18,107 nucleotides of DNA from UBA6165 sp044233745 (GTDB lineage: Bacteria > Bacteroidota > Bacteroidia > Flavobacteriales_D > Crocinitomicaceae): NCBI GenBank assembly GCA_044233745.1, contig JBIIJN010000056.1:1-18107 (forward strand), given 5' to 3'. The position numbers were made by a program, and so were the translations under genes. Positions 1-7,184 of this stretch are shown piece by piece. The stretch's first letter is position 1. Every line of letters starts with the position of its first letter. The notes below the pieces were generated by a model that saw nothing but the letters and a program-made list of their open reading frames with translations, did not search any database and had not been told where the DNA came from.

Positions 1-140
1 CGCGGAATTTTTGAGTTTTCATAAAACTCTTTCCATGGACCGTGTTTTTCTCCTTTTGCATTGGTTTTGTTCCAATCGTCTTGAGCGAATGTTACTTGCA
101 AACAAAAAATCAAGGTCAATGATGTCAAAAAAAGTTTCAT
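1..140 (-). CDS. Secreted MORN/YwqK-like repeat protein, N-terminal part only
   Basis: An ATG at 138-140 on the minus strand opens a frame that runs off the left edge after 46 codons. The first 19 residues (start MKLFLTSLTL, end VTFA) form a good signal peptide with a hydrophobic core, followed by Q20-D21, a usual Bacteroidota cleavage site. The mature part starts DDWNKTNAKG and continues GEKHGPWKEFYEN at residues 30-42. That G-x-x-HG-x-W-x-x-(F/Y)-Y pattern is typical of MORN-like repeats in proteins annotated as YwqK-family antitoxins; in Bacteroidota these are mostly exported proteins of unknown role, and the antitoxin label should not be taken literally. It begins 12 bases after the stop of the nucleotidylyltransferase/phosphatase gene, so it is probably the last visible gene of that operon. 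Only one repeat is visible, so the family call is tentative. Confidence 0.7.
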   Translation of the reverse strand, partial: MKLFLTSLTLIFCLQVTFAQDDWNKTNAKGEKHGPWKEFYENSKIP

Positions 141-152
141 AAAATATCTAGT

Positions 153-1394
153 TTAAACGGTACAAATTTCAAATAATTCTAGGCATGCAGCCAAATCTTT
201 TCGAAAAAAATCGGGTTGACTTTTGCTTGTGTCCACATTATCCAGTTTTACAGTTATCATGCCAGCTTTTTGCCCGAATACAATATCCGAATCAGAGTCG
301 CCAATCATCACTGCCTTGGCAAAATCAATTTCAGGAAAATCAGTTTGCGCTTGTTTGGCCATACCTATATTCGGTTTTCGCATCTCTGAATTTTCTGCAG
401 AAAGCTGCGGCGCAAAATAAGCAGCATCAATTTTCCCTCTGTGCTTTTCCACTTCAGACTGCATATAACGATGCACGTCGAGAAGGTTACGCTCCGTCAT
501 CAATCCTTTGCCAATGCCTTGCTGATTGGTGACCACAATAATGCGCTGAAAAGTCTTGCTTAATTCAACGATGGCATTCAAAGCACCCGGCATAAAATGA
601 AAATCTTCAACGCGTTTCACATAGTCGCCAACAATACGTTCATTGATAACGCCATCGCGGTCGAGAAACAAGGTCCAAGTTTGGTCTATTCTGATTTTCC
701 CCAATTCATTTTTTGCCCGTTGATAATCTTCAGGAATGCCTATGTCGATGAAATATGCCTCATAACATTTGGCTTTCAGTTGTTTATTGCGAATTAGTTT
801 CGGGAAGATTTCTGTTTCAAGGGAGAATTTATCGGTTTCGCAAGCCATTAAAAATTCAGCTTTCTTCAAAAAATATACGCCTGCATTGTTCAATCCATCG
901 GTGTGGGGTGTGCCAAAATCAACGATCAATTCATTATCCAAACGCACTGAACCAAAACGATTGGTGTTTTTATTTTCCATCAAAGCCATGAAAAAATCAG
1001 CTTCTGAATCTTGCGCATCTTGAATAAATTTTGCGATTGGAAGCCGGAAAAACGTATCGCCATTAACAACCAAAAATTCGTCAGCATCAACAGCTTGTAG
1101 CGCTTTTTTAATGCCGCCTCCAGTGCCCATAGGCTCATTTTCAATGACATATTGAATGGAGTAGGGCAGTGATAATTTTTCAAAATAGGCGCTCACAGTT
1201 TCGGCTTTGTATCCCAAGGAAAGCACAAAGTTTTCAATGCCTTCTTGGTATAAATAATCCATCAAAATGTGTAGAAACGGTTTGTTGCCCATAGGCGCCA
1301 TAGGTTTGGCAACGTCATTAACAACGGACTGTAAGCGCGAACCAAAGCCACCCGCCAAAATGATGCAGGGAATATTTTTCAATGACTCGTCCAT
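153..1394 (-). CDS. Fused heptose-1-phosphate nucleotidylyltransferase (HddC-like) and HAD-IIIA phosphatase (GmhB-like)
   Basis: A 413-residue two-domain cytoplasmic enzyme. Residues 9-235 are a nucleotidyltransferase: LAGGFGSRL at 13-21, K30-P31 of the NTP-binding signature, NGD at 111-113 and the late IDIG at 216-219. Residues 240-400 are a HAD-IIIA phosphatase: nucleophile and acid D245 and D247 in DRDGVI, T289-N290, K340 and the metal-binding D366/D370 in GDSDSD. In heptose pathways the phosphatase (GmhB) removes the C7 phosphate from heptose 1,7-bisphosphate, and the nucleotidylyltransferase (HddC) then makes NDP-heptose, so the fusion would cover the last two steps. The HddA-like kinase gene lies directly upstream and overlaps it by 16 bases. 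The phosphatase half lacks the Cys/His zinc loop usual in GmhB: residues 326-341 read YFAPQLSAENSEMRKP. GDP versus ADP specificity cannot be read from the sequence, and a related mannose-type sugar remains possible. Confidence 0.88.
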   Translation of the reverse strand: MDESLKNIPCIILAGGFGSRLQSVVNDVAKPMAPMGNKPFLHILMDYLYQEGIENFVLSLGYKAETVSAYFEKLSLPYSIQYVIENEPMGTGGGIKKALQAVDADEFLVVNGDTFFRLPIAKFIQDAQDSEADFFMALMENKNTNRFGSVRLDNELIVDFGTPHTDGLNNAGVYFLKKAEFLMACETDKFSLETEIFPKLIRNKQLKAKCYEAYFIDIGIPEDYQRAKNELGKIRIDQTWTLFLDRDGVINERIVGDYVKRVEDFHFMPGALNAIVELSKTFQRIIVVTNQQGIGKGLMTERNLLDVHRYMQSEVEKHRGKIDAAYFAPQLSAENSEMRKPNIGMAKQAQTDFPEIDFAKAVMIGDSDSDIVFGQKAGMITVKLDNVDTSKSQPDFFRKDLAACLELFEICTV

Positions 1395-2410
1395 TTTTCT
1401 ACACCTTGGTTCACAAAACTATAAGGGAACACCTGTCCGCCCAATTGAAGTAAGGCTTGTACAACTTTTGTTTTCGTATGTTCTGGACAACAAAACATCA
1501 TAAAACCACCACCACCGGCGCCAGAAATCTTTCCGCCCACAGCACCTGCAGCTTTGGCCGCATCGTATATTGCATCAATTTTTGGGTTGGTGATATTGGT
1601 GCTCAATTTCTTTTTGTTTTGCCAACTTTCATCCATGATTTTCCCTAATTTGACTATGTCTGATTGCAACAAAGCTTCTTTCATAGCCCAAGTGGATTGT
1701 TTCAATTGATGTGTGGCTTCAATGGCTTCTGTTTTGCCTTTTCGAACGTTTTCTTGCTGTTTTTCAATGATATGTGCCGATGCACGTGATGTTTTCATGT
1801 AGAACAAAACGAGCGAATAAGCCAAGTCATTGGTGAAGTTTTTGTCTAAATCTAGCGGGTTCACAATCACAGTATCGTCTTGGCGGAATTCGATAAAATT
1901 GAATCCTCCAAATGTGGCAGCATATTGATCTTGGCGACCACCGTTTTTATCCAATTCGAGTCGTTCAATTTCATAAGCTATGCGCGCTAAATCATAATTA
2001 CCCAAAGGCAATTTTAGCCATTCGGCAAATGCCGCGATTATTGCCACAACCAAGGTAGAACTCGTACCCAAACCTGAACCCGTAGGCACATCCATCGACG
2101 TGACCAATTCGAATGACAAAGGTGCTTTGTTGAAATACTTGGCTATGTGGTTGTAAACGCCTTGTTGCAGAAAGAAATCGTCGTCCACGGTGATTTCGAG
2201 TTCTGCTTTGCCTTCCCAGCGCTTGCCGGTGTTTTCCTGAATAAAAACGATTTTCCCATCATTGCGCGGCAAAATACTGGCATGGGCATATTTATTGATG
2301 GTGACATTCACAACGGCACCTCCGAATTGGTCGCAATAGGGACTCACATCGGTGCCTCCGCCGGCTAATCCGATTCTGAATGGTGCTTTGGAGTGGTGGG
2401 TCATAATCAA
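1379..2410 (-). CDS. hddA: GHMP-family sugar kinase, D-glycero-D-manno-heptose 7-phosphate kinase type
   Basis: A 343-residue GHMP kinase. The start region has KAPFRIGLAGGGTDVSPY at 8-25, as in HddA-type kinases. The ATP-binding loop PTGSGLGTSST is at 109-119 and the C-terminal motif SGAGGGGF at 296-303. HddA phosphorylates D-glycero-D-manno-heptose 7-phosphate at C1 to give the 1,7-bisphosphate, which is the substrate expected for the phosphatase half of the next gene. The start at 2410 overlaps the stop of the glycosyltransferase gene as ATGA (4 bases), which suggests translational coupling. The 3' end overlaps the next gene by 16 bases. The isomerase GmhA, which makes the first intermediate from sedoheptulose 7-phosphate, is not in the window. 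Kinases for fucose or other sugars share this fold, so the heptose assignment rests on the N-terminal motif and on its neighbour. Confidence 0.85.
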   Translation of the reverse strand: MIMTHHSKAPFRIGLAGGGTDVSPYCDQFGGAVVNVTINKYAHASILPRNDGKIVFIQENTGKRWEGKAELEITVDDDFFLQQGVYNHIAKYFNKAPLSFELVTSMDVPTGSGLGTSSTLVVAIIAAFAEWLKLPLGNYDLARIAYEIERLELDKNGGRQDQYAATFGGFNFIEFRQDDTVIVNPLDLDKNFTNDLAYSLVLFYMKTSRASAHIIEKQQENVRKGKTEAIEATHQLKQSTWAMKEALLQSDIVKLGKIMDESWQNKKKLSTNITNPKIDAIYDAAKAAGAVGGKISGAGGGGFMMFCCPEHTKTKVVQALLQLGGQVFPYSFVNQGVEKWTSH

Positions 2411-3357
2411 ACCTCCTCTTCAATCAAATAATGGTTCCGTGTACTTGAATTTCTACCAATCAATTCAGCGATGAAGCCAGCCAAGAAAAATTGAACACCA
2501 ATAATCATAGCGGTCAGGGCGATGAAAAATTCTGCACGACTGGCCAGCAAACGATTGTTTTGGTCGATGAAAAGTTTGGAAATACCCAAATAGAATGCAA
2601 TTCCAAAGCCAATCACAAACATGAAAGTGCCCAGCGCGCCAAAGAAATGCATCGGTTTTTTGGAGAATTTGCCCATGAAAACAACGGTAAACAAATCCAA
2701 AAAGCCGTTCATGAAACGATTCAAACCAAATTTGGTAGTGCCGTATTTTCTGGCTTGATGTTCAACGACTTTTTCACCGATTTTTTTGAATCCAGCGAAC
2801 TTCGCCAATACAGGCACGTAGCGGTGCATTTCGCCATAAACTTCAATGCTTTTTACGACATTTTTGCGATAGGCTTTCAATCCACAATTGAAATCGTTGA
2901 GGTAGATGCCCGTCAATTTTCGTGTTGCCCAATTGAATAATTTGGTGGGAATCGTTTTTGAAATGGGGTCATGGCGTTTTTTCTTCCAGCCAGAAACCAA
3001 GTCGTAGCCGTCTTCCACAATCATGCGGCGGAGTTCTGGGATTTCTTCTGGACTGTCTTGCAAATCGGCATCCATAGTGATTACAACATCGCCATTACAA
3101 GCTTCGAATCCTGCAAAAAGCGCCGCAGATTTACCATAATTGCGTTGAAATTTGATGCCACGAACAGTATTGTTCTTCGCTTTCAAATCACAAATTACGC
3201 CCCATGAATTATCGTTGCTGCCATCGTTTACAAACAAAATTTCGTAGCTGAAATTGTTGGCTTGCATCACGCGCACAATCCAATCGTGCAACTCAGGCAG
3301 CGATTCCTCTTCGTTGAAAAGTGGTATAACTAGGGATAGATCAAGTTTTTCTGACAT
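2407..3357 (-). CDS. Family 2 glycosyltransferase, DPM1/GtrB/ArnC-like, with two C-terminal membrane helices
   Basis: A 316-residue enzyme with a GT-A domain followed by membrane helices. The visible motifs are VIPLFNEEESL at 10-20, VNDGSNDNS at 43-51 and the metal-binding MDADLQDSPEE from residue 95, with the DxD at D96 and D98. Two hydrophobic segments at about 235-262 and 277-300 are membrane helices, as in polyprenyl-phosphate hexose transferases (GtrB, ArnC, DPM1 type). Such enzymes move a sugar from a nucleotide donor to undecaprenyl phosphate at the inner face of the cytoplasmic membrane. It is the first gene of the minus-strand operon and overlaps the sugar kinase gene by 4 bases, so the NDP-heptose made by its neighbours is a plausible donor; this is inference, since most enzymes of the family use UDP-glucose, GDP-mannose or similar. 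No promoter matching the Bacteroidota consensus was recognised upstream. Confidence 0.9.
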   Translation of the reverse strand: MSEKLDLSLVIPLFNEEESLPELHDWIVRVMQANNFSYEILFVNDGSNDNSWGVICDLKAKNNTVRGIKFQRNYGKSAALFAGFEACNGDVVITMDADLQDSPEEIPELRRMIVEDGYDLVSGWKKKRHDPISKTIPTKLFNWATRKLTGIYLNDFNCGLKAYRKNVVKSIEVYGEMHRYVPVLAKFAGFKKIGEKVVEHQARKYGTTKFGLNRFMNGFLDLFTVVFMGKFSKKPMHFFGALGTFMFVIGFGIAFYLGISKLFIDQNNRLLASRAEFFIALTAMIIGVQFFLAGFIAELIGRNSSTRNHYLIEEEV

Positions 3358-3473
3358 CTTTTTTGTGCTTCTACGTCCAATAAATCGGCTCGTTTTCAGT
3401 GGGCTAAGTTAACGAGATTTTTTGTTTGGATTGGTGCGTGATGAGAATGCTCAACAAAAATTTCACTTGTCGA

Positions 3474-3503
3474 TTGTTGAACGCAATAAAATAGCTACTT
3501 TTG
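3474..3503 (+). promoter_or_regulatory. Bacteroidota-type promoter of the SRP RNA gene
   Basis: The box TACTTTTG at 3496-3503 matches the TAnnTTTG -7 consensus exactly. A TTGTTG at 3474-3479 lies 16-19 bases upstream, in the range expected for the -33 TTTG element. The predicted RNA 5' end (3508) falls about 5 bases after the -7 box, where a Bacteroidota transcript should start. The position is consistent with both the promoter and the closing helix of the RNA. Confidence 0.75.
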
Positions 3504-3507
3504 CGGC

Positions 3508-3605
3508 GGGGTAAGTCTCACACGACCAGCTCCTGCCTAATCCCCCAGGACGGGAACGTAGCAAGGGTCGGTGGTCGTAGCGGTGCGATGTGAGTAGCTT
3601 ACCCC
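3508..3605 (+). ncRNA. ffs: Small bacterial signal recognition particle RNA (4.5S type)
   Basis: This 98-base segment folds into the single long hairpin of the small SRP RNA. GGGGTAAG (3508-3515) pairs with CTTACCCC (3598-3605), CTCACA (3517-3522) with TGTGAG (3589-3594), and CGACCA (3523-3528) with TGGTCG (3572-3577). At the tip, ACG-GGAA-CGT (3550-3559) forms the GGAA tetraloop stem, flanked by CAGG at 3546-3549 and AGCAAGG at 3560-3566. These are the conserved Ffh-binding residues of domain IV (compare CAGG..CCGGAAGG..AGCA in E. coli). The RNA binds Ffh and FtsY for co-translational membrane targeting. No Alu domain is present. The exact ends are inferred from pairing, and it is transcribed divergently from the glycosyltransferase operon. 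Confidence 0.93.
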
Positions 3606-3613
3606 TCTTTTTT
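3598..3613 (+). terminator. Rho-independent terminator of the SRP RNA
   Basis: The closing helix of the SRP RNA ends in CTTACCCC and is followed immediately by TCTTTTTT, with a run of six T at 3608-3613. The RNA's own terminal stem thus appears to serve as the terminator hairpin, as is common for small structured RNAs. Confidence 0.7.
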
Positions 3614-3796
3614 ACCTTAAGTACCAATTACCCAAATCTTTCTTTCTAGATCTCAAGTAATGGGTCTCCAATAAGATTGATTTTCGTTTTCGATTAACTG
3701 GCTTTTCATGTTTCATCTAACATCGAGGCCATGTGCTTTTCGGGTTGCAATTGAACAAGTAAATCTACTCCATCTATTTCCTTTATTTTGATTGAT
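3614..3796. other. Intergenic stretch, no supported gene
   Basis: Between the SRP RNA terminator and the stop of the DinB-family gene there are 183 bases in which no start-to-stop gene can be defended. On the minus strand one frame is open from about 3792 to a TGA at 3706-3708 but has no usual start codon. An ATG overlapping that stop (3707-3709) opens only 18 codons. A weak hairpin TTTAG-TCGG-CTAAA covers the stop codon region of the DinB-family gene but has no T-run after it on the minus strand. Confidence 0.5.
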
Positions 3797-4315
3797 TTAG
3801 TCGGCTAAATATCTTTCCTTTATCACATTACAATGATGAATGTTGTGGCCAATCATGAAAAAACCAATGGCTTCAGTGGAATAGGAAGTATTATTTGCGC
3901 TTCCAACAAAAGTCAGCATTTCGGCATTCATGGATTTAAAAAGGGAAATTGTTGATTTTCTTAGGGCATCAAATTCTTCTATCAAATCTGACAGTTTTTC
4001 TTGGTGATTGATGATGCCTTGTATGTAGAAATTTTCATCGAAACCTGGGAGATTGGTTGCGTCGAAACGTGCAAAGCGCATGGCACGGTAAGCAAAAATG
4101 CGTTCGCAATCCACAATGTGCCGCACGACTTGATTCACAGTCCATTTGCCCTCTTGATAAGCAAAATGCTCTTTTTCAGAACTTATATTTTTCCAAAACG
4201 AGATGCTTTCGTTGCGGTCGTTTTCTAATTCAGCCAACAAATTGTCCGATTCCAGAAGTCCAAAGTAATAGTGGAAATAAACTGGCGCGTTGCTGTAAAC
4301 TTGATTATTGGTCAT
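3797..4315 (-). CDS. DinB-family (DinB_2) putative metal-dependent protein
   Basis: The start at 4315 gives 172 residues; an in-frame ATG at 4351 would add 12 residues but lies inside the 3' end of the upstream peptidase gene, so 4315, which leaves an 11-base gap, is preferred. The protein fits the DinB/YfiT four-helix fold: EGKWTVNQVVRHIVDCERIF around 55-74, then AYRAMRFAR, LPGFDEN and a final GHNIHHCNVIKERYL. The candidate metal ligands H66, H157 and H160 or H161 are all present. Family members bind zinc or nickel, and some are thiol-dependent S-transferases; the substrate here is unknown. It is the last gene of a minus-strand cluster after DUF6702 and an M1 peptidase, though nothing links it functionally to them. 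There is no signal peptide, so it is cytoplasmic. Confidence 0.85.
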   Translation of the reverse strand: MTNNQVYSNAPVYFHYYFGLLESDNLLAELENDRNESISFWKNISSEKEHFAYQEGKWTVNQVVRHIVDCERIFAYRAMRFARFDATNLPGFDENFYIQGIINHQEKLSDLIEEFDALRKSTISLFKSMNAEMLTFVGSANNTSYSTEAIGFFMIGHNIHHCNVIKERYLAD

Positions 4316-4325
4316 GATGGAATTT

Positions 4326-6611
4326 TTACTGTCTTGAACGTTGCATATCATTCTGCGTATTCACCCTTTGTTTAAATAAATCATGGCGCGTTGGCGGAGG
4401 TAGATTCTGCCAGAAATTGTTAGTCACATCGGTATCGGCTGTTTCTAGGAATGGGTCGAGTACAATTTTCGTGGCGATTTTATTGGTTACAAAAACTCGA
4501 GACACGTTTTTAGAATCCAACTTCCAAATTTCTGCCGGAATGCGATGCACTTCAGTTGTGCCATCTGCAAAAGTGAATTCTACAATTAAGGGCATTACCA
4601 AGCCACCGATATTTTTAAAATGAATTTCGTAGAAGTACGTCTCTTTATTGAGCAAAGCACGTTGTTCAGGTGTGAGTTTCCCCAATATTTCTTCGGTTTC
4701 TTTTTTGTCTAAATCAGTTACTGTATAAGGGTCTCTGGTGTTGTAAAAGTCCATCAACTCCGGATACAACTCCGTTTGGGTTTGTTGCACTCTGTCCCGA
4801 TTTCTGATGGTACTGATATTTTGCGGTTGGGCGGCATCGTTTTGTCTGCGCAATTCGGCTTCGTTGTCTAAATTGCCTGTGTTCAATCTGAAAACGAATA
4901 CTTTATCCAAAGCGATATCCACATGATCTGTTGTGAAAAACCAACCGCGCCAAAACCAATCTAAATCTACTGCCGAAGCATCTTCCATGGTGCGGAAAAA
5001 ATCGGCTGGCGTTGGGTGCTTAAACATCCACCGCTGGGCATACACTTTGAACGCGTAGTCGAACAGCTCAGGACCCATAATGGTTTCACGCAAAATATTC
5101 AAAGCGGTTGCAGGTTTTCCATAAGCGTTGTTGCCAAATTGCCAGAGCGATTCAGAGTTCGTCATGATGGGTGAAATCATGTTTTTATCACCTTTCATGT
5201 AGTCCACAATTAAATGCGCCGGACCTCTTCTCGAAGGATAATCGCGTTCCCATTCTTGTTCGGTGAGGTATTGTAAAAAGGTGTTCAATCCTTCATCCAT
5301 CCAGCTCCATTGGCGTTCGTCGGAGTTTACAATCATCGGGAAATAGTTGTGACCCACTTCATGTATAATTACGCCCAACATGCCGTATTTGGTATTCGCT
5401 GAATAGGTGCCATCTGGTTCAGGTCTTCCGCCATTGAAACAAATCATCGGATATTCCATGCCAATCCATTTGGAATGCACCGAAATAGCTACGGGATAAG
5501 GATAATCAAAAGTATGTTTTGAATAGACCTTTAAAGTGTGCGCAACAACACGCGTGGAATACATTTCCCATAGTGGATTTCCTTCTTTTGGGTAATAAGA
5601 CATCGCCATAACTGTGCTGTTTTCTTGTTTCACTCCCATGGCATCCCAAATGAATTTTCGGGAAGAGGCAAAAGCAAAATCACGCACATTTTTCGCTTTA
5701 AAAATCCAAGTTTTCTTTTTGTTATCACGGTTATTCTCGGCATTCAAAGCCTCTTCAGGTGTAATGATAAAAACAGGTTTTTCAGCTGTTTTAGCCAATA
5801 TCAAACGACGGCGTTGCTCTGGAGTGAGCACTACACTGGCATTTTGTAATTCGCCCGTAGCACCAACTACATGGTCGGCAGGCACCGTAATGGAAACTTC
5901 ATAATCGCCAAAGGGCAAAGTGAATTCTCCGCGACCTAAAAACTGTTTGTTTTGCCATCCATTTACATCGTCGTAAACACACATTCTTGGGAAAAACTGC
6001 GCGATGGTGTAGAGATAATTGCTGTCTTTTTCAAAATATTCATAACCCGAGCGACCTCCGATTTTCATTCTGTCGTTGATGTTATACCACCATTTGATTT
6101 TGAATGAAATAGACGCGCCTGGCTTTAAGGTGTTTTTCAAATCAATGCGCATCATGGTTAGGTTGATGGCATAACTCATGTCTTCATTACTCATCGACTT
6201 GATCCATTCGATTTTAAATCCGCCATCGAAATCAAAAAATCGGCGTTCTAAATCCTGAATGGTCCTGAAATCTTGCATGCGCTCTACGTTGATTAACTTG
6301 CTATGCGAATTTATAGCCGTTTGATTTTGATCCAGTTGCAACCACAAATAACTCAATGGGTCGGGCGAATTGTTGGTGTATGTGATGGTTTCCTCGCCAC
6401 GTATGATTTGCTTGTCGTCGTCTAGCTCCAAAGTGATTTTGTAATCGGCTTTTTGCTGATAATATTGATGACCAGGTGCTCCAGAAGCAGTGCGATACAC
6501 GTTTGGCGTTGGCAATAAATCATCCATTTGTTTGAATTTATCTTCCCATTGTGACCATAAATGAGATGTGAACAGAATTGTTGCAAAGAGAAATATTGAT
6601 TTGGTTTTCAT
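4326..6611 (-). CDS. M1-family zinc metallopeptidase, exported
   Basis: A 761-residue protein with a signal peptide (about 1-20, ending LWS-Q). The M1 zinc motif is complete: HEVGH at 417-421 and the third ligand E440 in WMDEGLN, giving HExxH-X18-E. The exopeptidase signature GxMEN appears as GMEYP at 384-388, a form often seen in Bacteroidota members of this group. Y497 in NNAYGKP is a candidate for the transition-state tyrosine. The N-terminal part (about 50-270) has the beta-rich saddle of M1 enzymes. The role is probably removal of N-terminal residues from peptides in the periplasm or at the surface; no type IX sorting domain is visible at the C-terminus (ends QRSRQ). It lies 3 bases downstream of the DUF6702 gene and is probably co-transcribed with it. 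The substrate is unknown, and the Y for N change in GxMEN could alter specificity. Confidence 0.93.
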   Translation of the reverse strand: MKTKSIFLFATILFTSHLWSQWEDKFKQMDDLLPTPNVYRTASGAPGHQYYQQKADYKITLELDDDKQIIRGEETITYTNNSPDPLSYLWLQLDQNQTAINSHSKLINVERMQDFRTIQDLERRFFDFDGGFKIEWIKSMSNEDMSYAINLTMMRIDLKNTLKPGASISFKIKWWYNINDRMKIGGRSGYEYFEKDSNYLYTIAQFFPRMCVYDDVNGWQNKQFLGRGEFTLPFGDYEVSITVPADHVVGATGELQNASVVLTPEQRRRLILAKTAEKPVFIITPEEALNAENNRDNKKKTWIFKAKNVRDFAFASSRKFIWDAMGVKQENSTVMAMSYYPKEGNPLWEMYSTRVVAHTLKVYSKHTFDYPYPVAISVHSKWIGMEYPMICFNGGRPEPDGTYSANTKYGMLGVIIHEVGHNYFPMIVNSDERQWSWMDEGLNTFLQYLTEQEWERDYPSRRGPAHLIVDYMKGDKNMISPIMTNSESLWQFGNNAYGKPATALNILRETIMGPELFDYAFKVYAQRWMFKHPTPADFFRTMEDASAVDLDWFWRGWFFTTDHVDIALDKVFVFRLNTGNLDNEAELRRQNDAAQPQNISTIRNRDRVQQTQTELYPELMDFYNTRDPYTVTDLDKKETEEILGKLTPEQRALLNKETYFYEIHFKNIGGLVMPLIVEFTFADGTTEVHRIPAEIWKLDSKNVSRVFVTNKIATKIVLDPFLETADTDVTNNFWQNLPPPTRHDLFKQRVNTQNDMQRSRQ

Positions 6612-6614
6612 GGT

Positions 6615-7139
6615 TTATAGCTTTATTGCAATGGTTTTTTGGTGTTCATTTTCGAAAAAATACAAGAAATAGATTTGCTCGTTTTTAGGGCTGATGTATC
6701 TGAATTCAAGTTTGTTTTGTTGGTCCATTGAATGACCCATAAGCAAAGAAAATTGCCAGGTAACACTCGAAAAAGGTGGCACATTATAGGCCACGAGATA
6801 AACAAACATGCGGCCATCGGGTTCTAATTCCAATTCAAAAAGTTCAAATTCAACTTTTCCAATATTGGTGTTGGCCATGAAGTTTTTGAGAACAAATGTT
6901 TCAAAATCTTTCCATGCAGGACTGTTTTTCTGATTTTCAGCCAGTTCATTCAGATTGTATTTCTGATTTTGGTCTTCCAACCAGTGCTCAAAATCGCCGC
7001 TTTCAAGTTGAATAGAACAAAACATAATGGAATCAGCCTCTTCATAATCTACCTGACAAATGCCCACATGATATTCATGGGCAAGAGCCATACTGCTCAT
7101 CAATACGAAGAAAAAAGGCAAAATGAAGTACTTCGTCAT
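6615..7139 (-). CDS. DUF6702-family exported protein
   Basis: A 174-residue protein with a signal peptide at 1-20 (MTKYFILPFF to MALA) and a mature start HEYHVGICQVDY, the signature opening of DUF6702, a Bacteroidota family of small exported proteins. The rest is predicted mostly as beta strands: FCSIQLESGDFEHWL, KVEFELFELELE and FVYLVAYNV are alternating hydrophobic stretches, and a C-terminal strand ends at KTIAIKL. The function is not known. In Bacteroidota this family is often found next to M1 metallopeptidases; here the gap to the peptidase gene is 3 bases, so a joint role in periplasmic or outer-membrane processing is a reasonable guess only. It is the first gene of its cluster; upstream a TATTTTCG (minus strand, 7157-7164) resembles the -7 consensus with one mismatch. 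Confidence 0.85.
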   Translation of the reverse strand: MTKYFILPFFFVLMSSMALAHEYHVGICQVDYEEADSIMFCSIQLESGDFEHWLEDQNQKYNLNELAENQKNSPAWKDFETFVLKNFMANTNIGKVEFELFELELEPDGRMFVYLVAYNVPPFSSVTWQFSLLMGHSMDQQNKLEFRYISPKNEQIYFLYFFENEHQKTIAIKL

Positions 7140-7184
7140 GGTCGAAAATTGAATCGCGAAAATACTGATTTTTATTTCTCTTTT

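Noticed and set aside
1..140. Reading the left-edge gene as part of a toxin-antitoxin system because of the YwqK-like repeat.
   Set aside because: The product has a signal peptide and no toxin gene is visible; the family label is a known naming habit, not evidence of an antitoxin.
3653..3792. Possible small or broken minus-strand gene after the DinB-family gene: an open frame ending at 3706 and an 18-codon frame starting at the overlapping ATG.
   Set aside because: The first frame has no usual start codon, the second is too short, and neither peptide resembles a family I know. A decayed gene is possible but not supported.
4316..4351. Upstream in-frame start for the DinB-family gene at 4351.
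   Set aside because: It would lie within the 3' end of the M1 peptidase gene and add 12 residues not typical of the family start; 4315 fits better.
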